Below are positions 6,593 through 14,341 of a stretch of DNA of 24,930 bases, piece after piece. The stretch spans positions 1 to 24,930 of the forward strand of contig CAJTVE010000048.1 in NCBI GenBank assembly GCA_910579655.1. Reading direction: 5' to 3'. The translations under genes were made by a program, and so were the position numbers. The stretch comes from an uncultured Allobaculum sp. (GTDB taxonomy: Bacteria; Bacillota_I; Bacilli_A; Erysipelotrichales; Erysipelotrichaceae). Every line of letters starts with the position of its first letter. Positions within the stretch are counted from its first letter, which is position 1. The notes under the pieces are model-generated. The model was given only the letters and a program-made list of their open reading frames with translations. It was not told the DNA's origin and did no database searches.

Positions 6593-7285
6593 TTACAGAT
6601 AGAGTACGATGGCTGCAAGGAAGATCAGGGCGGCAGCCGCAATCCACAGATGCCAGATAAAGTGGCTGTACGGTTTTTTGCGGGCATAAAAGATGGTTCC
6701 CACGGTGTAACAAAGTCCGCCGGCAAGCATCAGACCGACAAACATCCTGCCGCCCTGCTTCCAGCATTGGGGCAGCACGAAGATCGCCATCCAGCCCATG
6801 GCCAGATAGAGAACCATGGATAAAACAGGATGAGAATACCTGGAAAGGCTTTTGAGCAGGATGCCAAGCACGACCAGCACCCATTCGAGAATCAGGATGG
6901 TCCAGCCAGCCCAGCCCTTTAAAACGCTCAGACAGATTGGGGTATAGGTTCCCGCAATGGCCAGCAGGATGGAAATGTGGTCCAGTTTGCGGAAGACCAG
7001 CTTCCAGGGCGTGTCATAGGGCATGATGTGATACAGGCACGAACCGCCAAACATGAAGATCATGCAGATGACATACACACCAACGCCAATCGTTCCGGTC
7101 CAGCCCGTTTTTTCATAGGCGTAAACCGATAGGAAGGGCAGCAAGAATAAGAAGACCAGCATCATGACGCCATGGCTGACGGCATTGCCGACCTCCTCTC
7201 CAAAGGAAAGATGAACGGTATCTTTCATTAGTTTTGGCGTCTTCAGTCTGGGAGCTTTCAGTTTTGGGTTCAAAGTTTTTTCCAT
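6593..7285 (-). CDS. Hemolysin III / PAQR-family membrane protein
   Basis: 230 residues with about seven hydrophobic helices. Conserved PAQR/HlyIII metal-site residues are visible: GNAVSHG with His38, GSCLYH with His86, KLDHIS with Asp102-His103, and HFIWH with His208 and His212. Bacterial TrhA-type members influence membrane properties; true haemolysis is not implied. ATG 7285 is chosen because it begins MEKTLNPKL; a TTG at 7306 in frame is an alternative. Neither has a good ribosome site nearby: the only strong one, GAAAGGAGAG (minus strand, 7341-7350), is about 55 bases upstream and is separated from the frame by an in-frame stop. Single gene with its own terminator. Confidence 0.85.
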   Translation of the reverse strand: MEKTLNPKLKAPRLKTPKLMKDTVHLSFGEEVGNAVSHGVMMLVFLFLLPFLSVYAYEKTGWTGTIGVGVYVICMIFMFGGSCLYHIMPYDTPWKLVFRKLDHISILLAIAGTYTPICLSVLKGWAGWTILILEWVLVVLGILLKSLSRYSHPVLSMVLYLAMGWMAIFVLPQCWKQGGRMFVGLMLAGGLCYTVGTIFYARKKPYSHFIWHLWIAAAALIFLAAIVLYL

Positions 7286-7769
7286 GTTGATCGTGATCTG
7301 GCGCAAAGAAGGTTTCTGACCGATTCGTTATTCTGTGCGCCTCTCCTTTCGTTGAAAATAGGGCCATTTATATTGGAATGAGTTGATTTTGATTGCTTTA
7401 GTTTATCTTCATATTCCGTTTTGATTTGAAGAAATGCCTGAATTGGTGACAGGACAAGAACTTTTTAAGTCATTCAGCGACGATCTAAGCGCTGGGGTAT
7501 GCTTCGATCTGCTTTACATTATAACGTGATCTGGTTTTAAAAACGACATAACGACAATGTTCCATCTGAAATGGGCAGGAAGTGACTTTGAAGCAGCTGT
7601 TGCCAGTTTGAAAACAACCTGAAACCATGAGACAATACTGGATCGAGTCATCAGTTTAAAATAGTTCTGCTTTCCGGAAAACTGACTCCAGAAGCAACAA
7701 GACTGGAAACGCGCAAAAGAAAATCAGAATGAGACTGTTGAAGAAAACAAATACGAAAGGAGGGATTGG
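7286..7769. other. Divergent spacer between the HlyIII-type gene and smc, no gene seen
   Basis: About 480 bases serving both divergent genes. I find no coding region. An imperfect promoter-like TATAAC at 7520-7525 without a good -35, a TTTCCGGAAA palindrome near 7671-7680, and the smc ribosome site GAAAGGAGGGA just before 7770 are the visible elements. rnc, which commonly precedes smc in Firmicutes, is not here. Confidence 0.5.
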
Positions 7770-10697
7770 ATGTTTTTAAAACGCATTGAACTGTCGGGGT
7801 TTAAAAGTTTTGCGAATAAAACTGTCATTTCCTTTGATGAACCTTTAACTGGCATTGTCGGCCCAAATGGCTGCGGCAAAAGCAATATTACCGATGCGGT
7901 GCGCTGGGTGTTAGGAGAACAGTCCGCCAAATCCCTGCGTTCGGGCGCTTCAATTTCCGACATTATTTTTGCGGGCAGCCAGAGCCGCAAGCCAGTCAAT
8001 ACGGCAAGAGCAACCCTGGTGTTTGATAACTCGCAGAAAATTTTTGATTCGCCCTATGACGAGATCGAAATTACAAGACAGATCAGCCGGGGCAGTTCAG
8101 AAATTTCCAACTTTATCAACCGGACACCATGCCGCTTAAAAGACATTCAGGACCTGGTTATGGATACCGGACTGGGACGGGACTCCCTGTCGATTATTTC
8201 GCAGGGCAACATTTCGTCTTTTGCGGATGCCAAACCAGAAGAACGCCGGCTGTTGTTTGAAGAAGCGGCCGGGGTTGCCAAATATAAAAAACGCAAGAAA
8301 GTCTCCCTGTCCAAACTGGAGGCAGTCAAAAATAACCTGGAGCGGGTACAGGACTTGCTTGACGCCCAGACAGATCAGCTCGAAGTCCTGGAAAAACAGG
8401 CCAAAAAGGCTGAGGAATATCTGGCCGCCAAAGAAGAGTTGTCCGAAATCGAAATCTCGGTTCTGGTTATCCGCATTCAGAGCGCCAAGGAAGAAGAAAC
8501 GACCATCCGCTCCAGTCTGGAAACCATGCAGATCAGTCAGCTGGACAAAAGCAGTCAGCTTGAAAAAGCCGAAGCCCAGTCCGAAATCCTGACAAAACGC
8601 TCTTTAGAACTGGATGGGCAGATCGCCAGTTTGCAGCGCGAACTGTCCGAATGTATGGCCGAAGCCATGAAGCTCCAGAAACAGAAGGCCGTACTGGATG
8701 AACGACGCAAGATTTCGCTGAGCAGTGAAGACGAGCAGGCAAGGCGTCAGTCGCTGATGGAACTGTTCTCGGAAGCAGCCTTTGAATATGAAGACCGCCG
8801 GGATCGTTTAAACAAGGCTTCGCTGGAACTGAAGACCAAAGAAGATGAGATCAATCGTCTTCAAAGCCGTATCCATCCGGCTCGAGAACAGCGGGATCGC
8901 GATATGCAGGATCTGCACCGGCTCGAAAATCAGCTGGCTGGAGTGGAATCCCGCATTGCCCATCCGCCATTTAAAAACCATGGGGTAGAAGCCGTTATGA
9001 ACAATAAAAACCGCCTGGGCGGTATTCATGGCCTGGTCAGAGACCTGCTCGAATGTGAAGATGAGTATCTGCCAGCCATAACCACCGCTTTATCGGGCGC
9101 AGCGGATCAGATTGTGGTCAGCGACGAAGCGAGTGCCAGACAGGCCATCAACTGGCTCAAACGATCCCAGGCCGGGCGGGCTACGTTTTTGCCCTTAACG
9201 GTATGCAAACCGCGCGTTCTGGCCGACTGGCAGAAACAGACGGCTTCGAAAGTCTCCGGGATTCTGGGCAGTGCTGATACCTTTGTGCAATGCCAGCCAG
9301 AATATGAAAAGGTTAAAACCAGACTGCTTGGCAGCATTCTGATCGCCCGGGATCTGGAATCGGCCAACGAAGCCGCCAGACGCTTAAAACAGAGCGTCAA
9401 GATTGTCACCATTGGCGGTGATGTCGTTCATGCGGGTGGTGCCATGACTGGCGGCTATAACAAGCAGCCTGTCAACCCGATTCCAGCCCTGAAAAAAGAA
9501 AAGATCCGTCTGGAAGAGCAGATTGAAGCTTTGCAGAGCAATCTGGAAGAACAGGAAAGCAGACTGGATGAATTCGACTTGCAGGTGGAAACTTTGCGAG
9601 CGGATCTGATGCAAAGCCGGATTGAAAAAGAAAAACTGGCCAACATTGTCCAGGTCAAAAAAGAAAAATACGACAGCCTGCAGCTGCAAATTGGCCAGCT
9701 GGATCTTTCCCAAGCCAATGGCAGACAGGACTTGGATCATGAAAACAGCCTGATTGCAAGACTCTCCGCCCTGCATGAAAAGCAGGATGCGGCCAATGCG
9801 AAAATGCGCCGCCTGCAGCAGGAAAAAGAAGAAGCAATGAACACGAGCAGTGAACTGACCACGAAGATCAGAACGCTTCGCCATGAGATTTCACAGCTGA
9901 GTTCTTCGATCCAGAAAAAAGAACTGGAGCTGGCCCGCGTTGAAACCCGTCTGGAACAGGATCTCAATCGGCTGGGTGCAGATTATGCGCTGACCTTTGA
10001 AGCGGCGAGTCTTCGCATGAAGCCAGTCAATGTCGATGAAGCGGAAGTGCAGGTGCGTGCCCTGCGCAAAAAAATGGTGGCGCTTGGCAACGTCAACCTT
10101 TCCGCGCCTGAACAGCTCAAGGAAGTCCAAGAAAAATATGACTTTTTAAATGGTCAGAAAACAGAACTGGAAGAAGCCTCAAGGCAGATTTTGGAAGCCG
10201 TTGATGAGATGGACCAGACAATGATTGTCCAGTTTGAAGAGATGTTCAACAAGATTAATGGCTGCCTCGATGAGGTCTTTAAAGCCATGTTTGGCGGGGG
10301 CAGGGCAAGACTGGTGCTGTGTGATCCCCAGGATCTGCTCAACACAGGCGTGGATGTGGATGTCCAGCCGCCAGGCAAAGCAGTCAAGAATTTACAGACC
10401 TTCTCGGGTGGAGAAAAAGCTTTGATTGCGATCTCAGTGCTGTTTGCTATATTAAAAGCAAGAACGGTGCCTCTTTGTATCTTTGACGAAGCGGAAGCCG
10501 CCCTTGACCAGGCCAACGTTGAGCGTTTCGCACGCTATCTGTCCCACTTTAAGGAGTCCAGCCAGTTCATTACCGTAACGCACCGGCCAGGAACCATGGA
10601 ACAGTGCGATACGCTTTATGGCATTACCATGCAGCAGGACGGGGTCAGTCAGGTGTTGAAGGTACTGTTAAAAGACGCCAGAGAAATGAGTCAATAA
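7770..10697 (+). CDS. smc: Chromosome segregation ATPase SMC (short-armed)
   Basis: Forms, with ScpA and ScpB, the condensin that organises and segregates the chromosome. N-terminal head: Walker A GPNGCGKS at 31-38 and the RLLFEEAAG block. First coiled coil about 165-400, hinge about 411-560 (GGIHGLVRDLLE to GGAMTGGYNK), second coil about 570-755, C-terminal head with signature TFSGGEKAL (Ser879), Walker B FDEAEAALD (Asp906-Glu907) and THRPGTM. At 975 residues it is about 200 shorter than the ~1180 of Bacillus; head and hinge are complete and both coil halves are short, so it looks naturally short-armed, not truncated. Start supported by GAAAGGAGGGA. First gene of smc-ftsY-ylxM. Confidence 0.95.
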   Translation: MFLKRIELSGFKSFANKTVISFDEPLTGIVGPNGCGKSNITDAVRWVLGEQSAKSLRSGASISDIIFAGSQSRKPVNTARATLVFDNSQKIFDSPYDEIEITRQISRGSSEISNFINRTPCRLKDIQDLVMDTGLGRDSLSIISQGNISSFADAKPEERRLLFEEAAGVAKYKKRKKVSLSKLEAVKNNLERVQDLLDAQTDQLEVLEKQAKKAEEYLAAKEELSEIEISVLVIRIQSAKEEETTIRSSLETMQISQLDKSSQLEKAEAQSEILTKRSLELDGQIASLQRELSECMAEAMKLQKQKAVLDERRKISLSSEDEQARRQSLMELFSEAAFEYEDRRDRLNKASLELKTKEDEINRLQSRIHPAREQRDRDMQDLHRLENQLAGVESRIAHPPFKNHGVEAVMNNKNRLGGIHGLVRDLLECEDEYLPAITTALSGAADQIVVSDEASARQAINWLKRSQAGRATFLPLTVCKPRVLADWQKQTASKVSGILGSADTFVQCQPEYEKVKTRLLGSILIARDLESANEAARRLKQSVKIVTIGGDVVHAGGAMTGGYNKQPVNPIPALKKEKIRLEEQIEALQSNLEEQESRLDEFDLQVETLRADLMQSRIEKEKLANIVQVKKEKYDSLQLQIGQLDLSQANGRQDLDHENSLIARLSALHEKQDAANAKMRRLQQEKEEAMNTSSELTTKIRTLRHEISQLSSSIQKKELELARVETRLEQDLNRLGADYALTFEAASLRMKPVNVDEAEVQVRALRKKMVALGNVNLSAPEQLKEVQEKYDFLNGQKTELEEASRQILEAVDEMDQTMIVQFEEMFNKINGCLDEVFKAMFGGGRARLVLCDPQDLLNTGVDVDVQPPGKAVKNLQTFSGGEKALIAISVLFAILKARTVPLCIFDEAEAALDQANVERFARYLSHFKESSQFITVTHRPGTMEQCDTLYGITMQQDGVSQVLKVLLKDAREMSQ

Positions 10698-10787
10698 AAA
10701 CCAGAGTCCAGAGTCATCAAACCGAAAGATCGAAAGCAGATTGGCCGCCCTTTGGGCGCTGATACCTTGTTGGCAGCCACCAAGTGG

Positions 10788-10828
10788 AAAGAATCAAAGA
10801 ATCAAAGAACTAAAGAATGAAAAGAACT
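10788..10828. repeat. 8-base tandem repeat array in the smc-ftsY spacer
   Basis: Five consecutive units: AAAGAATC (10788), AAAGAATC (10796), AAAGAACT (10804), AAAGAATG (10812) and, one base shifted, AAAGAACT (10821). It lies 60-100 bases before ftsY, between a CGCCC-TTT-GGGCG hairpin (10746-10758) and the ftsY ribosome site. Such arrays change length by strand slippage. Confidence 0.7.
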
Positions 10829-10886
10829 GCTCTCGAAAAATCGGGGAAACCGGGCGTTGGTTTAAATCATTAGTCAGGAGAAAAGA

Positions 10887-11852
10887 ATGGCTTTTTTTGA
10901 GAAACTGAAATCCAAATTTGTCCGCTCAAAAGATAAGGACAAATATCTGAGCGGCTTATCCAAGAGCCGTAAAAGCTTCGGAGACCGAATCCGAGCTTTA
11001 TCGAACAGCTTCCATGGCATCAACGATGAACTGCTCGAAGAAATCATGGTCATTTTGCTGGAAAGCGATATGGGCATTCATACAGCCCAGAAAATCGTGG
11101 ATGAATTTGAAAGCCGCAGCAAAGAGATCAAGAACTTCGACTCCATGGAAGACTATCTGATCAATATTCTCTATGAATTTTATAATCCGGATGTCGATGC
11201 CGGCTGGGATCTGCAGGAAGATCAGCCGACCGTGATCATGATGGTTGGCGTCAACGGTTCGGGAAAAACAACGACAACCGCCAAATTAATCAACTACTTC
11301 CAGGAACGCGGCCTTTCACCGGTGGTAGCGGCTGCGGATACCTTCCGGGCTGGAGCCGTCGAACAGATTGAAATCTGGGCAGATCGCCTCAATGCGCCAT
11401 GTGTTGCCGGAAAGGAAAAACAGGATCCGGCTTCGGTGATTGTGGATGCCTGCCGGTATGCCAAGGAGCACAACAACGATGTGCTGATCTGTGATACGGC
11501 TGGCCGCCTGCAAAACAAAACGAACCTGATGCGCGAACTTGAAAAGATGAGCCGCGTAGCAGGCCGGGAAATCGAAGGGGCACCCCACGAAACCTGGCTG
11601 GTTCTGGATGCGACCACTGGACAGAACGGAATCTCGCAGGCCAAAGAATTCATGGAAGTCACACCGGTGACCGGCATTGTTCTGACCAAAATGGATGGAA
11701 CAGCCAAAGGCGGCGTCGTAATGGCTATCCGCGACCAGTTAGGTCTGCCGGTTCGTTTCCTTGGCCTTGGTGAAAAACCGGAAGATCTGCGTCCATTTGA
11801 TCTGTCCAGCTATCTGATCGGCATCACTAAAGGTCTGGAAGACGAAGAATGA
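10887..11852 (+). CDS. ftsY: Signal recognition particle receptor FtsY
   Basis: GTPase that receives SRP-bound ribosomes at the membrane. 321 residues with the short basic N-terminus of Firmicutes FtsY instead of the long acidic A domain of E. coli. The NG domain has G1 GVNGSGKTTT at 121-130, DTFRAGA, DTAGR at 203-207, TKMDGTAKGG from 267 and the closing FLGLGEKPEDLRPF. ATG 10887 follows CAGGAG with correct spacing. It comes 189 bases after smc, with a repeat array between them, and shares ATGA with ylxM, so translation of YlxM depends on FtsY. ffh, its usual partner after ylxM, is not present here. Confidence 0.97.
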   Translation: MAFFEKLKSKFVRSKDKDKYLSGLSKSRKSFGDRIRALSNSFHGINDELLEEIMVILLESDMGIHTAQKIVDEFESRSKEIKNFDSMEDYLINILYEFYNPDVDAGWDLQEDQPTVIMMVGVNGSGKTTTTAKLINYFQERGLSPVVAAADTFRAGAVEQIEIWADRLNAPCVAGKEKQDPASVIVDACRYAKEHNNDVLICDTAGRLQNKTNLMRELEKMSRVAGREIEGAPHETWLVLDATTGQNGISQAKEFMEVTPVTGIVLTKMDGTAKGGVVMAIRDQLGLPVRFLGLGEKPEDLRPFDLSSYLIGITKGLEDEE

Positions 11853-12139
11853 TCTCGCACGTCACAGCCAACGAACTGCTCGATCTGTACGAAGGCCTGC
11901 TCAGTGTGCGCCAGCAAGAAGTTTTAGAGCTTTACTTCCAGGAAGATCTTTCGCTGAAGGAGATCCAGGAAAATCTCAATATTTCCAAAGCCGCTGTCTA
12001 TGATGCCCTCAAAAAGGGGATTGCGGCGATGGAAAACTTTGAGGCCATTCTCCATCTCCATGCCAAAAGCAAGATCCTGGCCGCTTTTCTGGAAGCCCAT
12101 CCTGAATTTGAAGAAATCCTCGGCAGTCTGCGCGAATAG
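11849..12139 (+). CDS. ylxM: YlxM (UPF0122) helix-turn-helix protein
   Basis: 96 residues, helical. Sequence LSVRQQEVLELYFQEDLSLK followed by EIQENLNISKAAVYDALKKG is a sigma-70 region 4-like helix-turn-helix typical of YlxM, a factor linked to SRP assembly and normally encoded beside ftsY or ffh. It begins inside the ftsY stop (ATGA overlap). Downstream there is only a weak terminator-like element and no ffh. Family identification is firm from sequence plus context; the molecular role is known only in part, in other species. Confidence 0.93.
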   Translation: MISHVTANELLDLYEGLLSVRQQEVLELYFQEDLSLKEIQENLNISKAAVYDALKKGIAAMENFEAILHLHAKSKILAAFLEAHPEFEEILGSLRE

Positions 12140-12154
12140 CAGGCTGCTTTTTGC
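12138..12154 (+). terminator. Weak terminator-like element after ylxM
   Basis: AGCA-GGC-TGCT (12138-12148) followed by TTTTT; only a four-pair stem, starting inside the TAG stop. Possible but marginal end of smc-ftsY-ylxM. Confidence 0.3.
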
Positions 12155-12535
12155 ATTTAAAACGCTTTATTCATCAATTCCCCTGGATCCAAAGTGATCC
12201 AAAGTGATCTGAAATGCCCTTCATGGAAGAAATCGCTTTGGTTTTGAAGACAGATCAAAAAAGCTGACCGTATCGTTATGGAAGATCCGAAGATCAGGGG
12301 CAAAACTGGCAAGCTTATAGGGCTGAAAATCGATTGCCATCGTGTTGCGTCCGTGTGGGCGTTATGAACGATAAGGATTTGATTATCAACTTTTTAGGCG
12401 TGAAATATCACATTTTATTTTGGATATTGTATCCTGTGAACAGCAGAGCATGGCTCTGTGTGCTTTTGGAGGGCGCTCAAATCAATCAAAAAACGCCTTG
12501 TTGAAAGAATAAGCCATGCCTCATGAGAGCAGGTG
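12155..12535. other. Spacer between ylxM and the ThrE-type genes
   Basis: No gene seen in about 380 bases. Contents: three tandem 10-base units GATCCAAAGT, GATCCAAAGT, GATCTGAAAT (12186-12215); the palindrome TTGATTATCAA (12379-12389); and the inverted repeat GGATA-TTG-TATCC (12422-12434). The last two lie 100-150 bases before the exporter genes and could be operator sites. No convincing -35/-10 pair. Confidence 0.45.
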
Positions 12536-13282
12536 ATGTTTTTGCAGTTAGAAGAAAGTGGCCGCCTGGCTGCGATTATCATGCGCACCGGAAAACTGCT
12601 GTTATCAAGCGGGGGCGATGTAGTCAGTGTCAAGCAGGCCATGAAAAGGGTCTGTGCAACGCATTCTGATGCGAAAAAACCTGAAGCGATCGTGGGTTCA
12701 AACAACCTGATGTTTTCTTTCAAAGTTGATCATCATATTGTGACCCGGATCTGTGAAGTCAAAAAAATCGGAAACGACATTACACGCATTGAAATGATTC
12801 ATAATTTTACCGAGAATTGTTCGTCCATGTCGCTGGACGAGATGGAAAAAGAACTCGACCGAATTGAAGCGTATAAGCCGATTCCAAGGTGGATCCGGGT
12901 ACTGGCTTCCGGGATCTGTTCAGCTGGATTCGGATTGTTTTTCAGTGACTGGTCAGACGCTTTTTATATTTTCCTGATTGGCCTTGGCGCCGGATGGATT
13001 CTGACTTCGAAAGCAAACCGGATTTTGAATATTATTGCCGCAAGCTTTTTTGTCACGATCATTCCGATTCTTCTGGAGCATGTAAATATTCCAATTGGGA
13101 TTGAAAAAACAGTGGTTTCCAATATGCCGCTGATGGTTCCGGGAATGGTCATGTTTAATGCCATCCGGGATACTCTCAACGGTAACTATGCAGCTGGCTG
13201 GGCACGGATTGCCGAAGCGCTGATGATCGGTGCATCCATCGCCGCTGGCACAGGAATAGCATTGGCGGTGCTTTTGATATGA
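12536..13282 (+). CDS. Threonine/serine exporter, large subunit (ThrE N-terminal domain type)
   Basis: 248 residues. The N-terminal cytosolic half begins LQLEESGRLAAIIMRTGKLL with SSGGDVVSV, the typical start of the ThrE/DUF1212 domain; about five hydrophobic helices follow from residue 120, with GSNNLMFSF and the NMPLMVPGMVMFNAIRDTLNG block before the last helices. The family exports threonine and serine in corynebacteria; in many Firmicutes the protein is split into two genes, as here (also called YjjP/YjjB). Substrate in this organism is inferred. Start is ATG 12536 or GTG 12533 immediately before it; the AGG at 12531-12533 is too close for an ideal ribosome site. Overlaps the next gene by four bases. 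Confidence 0.83.
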   Translation: MFLQLEESGRLAAIIMRTGKLLLSSGGDVVSVKQAMKRVCATHSDAKKPEAIVGSNNLMFSFKVDHHIVTRICEVKKIGNDITRIEMIHNFTENCSSMSLDEMEKELDRIEAYKPIPRWIRVLASGICSAGFGLFFSDWSDAFYIFLIGLGAGWILTSKANRILNIIAASFFVTIIPILLEHVNIPIGIEKTVVSNMPLMVPGMVMFNAIRDTLNGNYAAGWARIAEALMIGASIAAGTGIALAVLLI

Positions 13283-13731
13283 TGATTCTTATTAATGCGA
13301 TTGGTGCAGGGATTGTGTGCAGCATGTGTTCGATCCGTTTTAACGGGCGGGGCAGCAATGTTCTGGTTGCCGGGTTTATCGGCTTCATGTCCGCTCTGGT
13401 GATGGGATTCTTTTCCGGCATGTATGTCAGGGCCTTTGTCAGCGGTCTGACTTACAGCATTCTGTCTGAGATTTTCTCCCGGATTTTTGACAAACCGGTG
13501 TCCGTTTATCTTCCGGCTGTCCTGGTACCGTTTGTACCCGGCAAACTGACGTATTACATGATGGGTGAATTTGTTCATGGCGATCGGGTCGCAGCGATGG
13601 ATCGAGTTTCAGAAATTCTTTGCGTCTGTGGAATGATTGCGCTGGCCATTTTGCTGACCGAAACCGCAATCCGGGTCTGGACCGAATGGCGTGAAAAAGG
13701 AAAACAGAAACAGGCCAGTCTGAATGAGTAA
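13279..13731 (+). CDS. Threonine/serine exporter, small subunit (ThrE C-terminal domain type)
   Basis: 150 residues with four to five hydrophobic helices; blocks CSIRFNGRGSNVLVAGFIG and VPFVPGKLTYYMMGEF fit the DUF3815/YjjB-like half of ThrE. Its ATG lies in the stop of the large-subunit gene (ATGA; a second ATG follows at 13282), so the subunits are coupled and most likely form one transporter. A basic, Gln-rich tail (EKGKQKQASLNE) ends the protein. Terminator-like hairpins follow at 13808 and 13835. Confidence 0.82.
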   Translation: MMILINAIGAGIVCSMCSIRFNGRGSNVLVAGFIGFMSALVMGFFSGMYVRAFVSGLTYSILSEIFSRIFDKPVSVYLPAVLVPFVPGKLTYYMMGEFVHGDRVAAMDRVSEILCVCGMIALAILLTETAIRVWTEWREKGKQKQASLNE

Positions 13732-13807
13732 ATAAAGCTCCAGATCCTCAAAAAACGAGCATTTCTTTACGATTTTTACGAAAGTTTGCTTCTTGCCTCC
13801 ATGTGGC

Positions 13808-13830
13808 AGCCTTAACTTTTTAGGCTTTTA
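13808..13830 (+). terminator. Small hairpin upstream of the main terminator
   Basis: AGCCT (13808-13812) and AGGCT (13822-13826) around a T-rich loop, followed by TTTTAAT. Weak on its own; directly ahead of a stronger terminator. Confidence 0.3.
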
Positions 13831-13834
13831 ATCG

Positions 13835-13874
13835 TCCCGGTATAGCCTCCCCAAGGCTTGCCGGGAATTTTTTT
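13835..13874 (+). terminator. Rho-independent terminator of the ThrE-type operon
   Basis: TCCCGG (13835-13840) pairs with CCGGGA (13861-13866), inner AGCC (13844-13847) with GGCT (13855-13858), followed by ATTTTTTT. It lies about 105 bases beyond the small-subunit stop. Confidence 0.8.
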
Positions 13875-14275
13875 GCGGCATTTTGCGCCATATTGATCAG
13901 CTGCTCAAAGCCAATCTGATCGAGGGCGGCAAGCCGGCATGGCCGACAAATCTTTTTGCAGGCATCAGACCTGGCTTCTGCTGGCATCAGTCCTGACTTG
14001 GATCATGGAGAAAAGAATTAGCAGATCTTTTTTGAAATAACAATCTGAAAAGAAAAAATTCAGCTTGAAAAAGATGGAAAGATGAAAACAGACCTGGCAC
14101 AGAGGCGGATTTCTGGCTTAGGTGCCCAAGATTTTTAAACTTGCGATTTTCATTGTGAGAATTGCTCTAAAACGAACTTGTGAAAGAATTCTTTTCATTC
14201 AGCCTGAAAGCGCCTTTTAGGATCTCTTTCAATAGCAGTCATCGAAAACAGTTTCGGGCTCAAAAAGGATGAGGA
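13875..14275. other. Long non-coding stretch before the ackA promoter
   Basis: I see no gene. It holds an imperfect direct repeat (GGCATCAGACCTGGCTT at 13961-13977 and GGCATCAGTCCTGACTT at 13983-13999, 15 of 17 identical, period 22), a GAAA-rich tract about 14008-14090, the perfect palindrome AAAGAATTCTTT at 14183-14194 within TGAAAGAATTCTTTTCA, and CGAAA-ACAG-TTTCG at 14243-14256. The last two lie about 20-80 bases upstream of the ackA -35 box and could be regulator sites. Confidence 0.5.
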
Positions 14276-14304
14276 TTGGACTGTTATTCAAAATGGGATA
14301 AACT
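14276..14304 (+). promoter_or_regulatory. Candidate ackA promoter
   Basis: TTGGAC (14276-14281), 17-base spacer, TAAACT (14299-14304). The hexamers match the vegetative consensus in part, the spacer length is optimal, and transcription would start about 30 bases before the ATG at 14342. Confidence 0.5.
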
Positions 14305-14341
14305 TGATATATCTGTTAATCAAGAAAAGAGGAGAAAAAAT

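Noticed and set aside
9384..9884. 166-codon minus-strand open frame within smc
   Set aside because: Poly-Phe/Leu product arising from Glu/Lys-rich coiled-coil codons read backwards.
10746..10758. CGCCC-TTT-GGGCG as terminator between smc and ftsY
   Set aside because: Short stem without any T-run; kept only as a hairpin.
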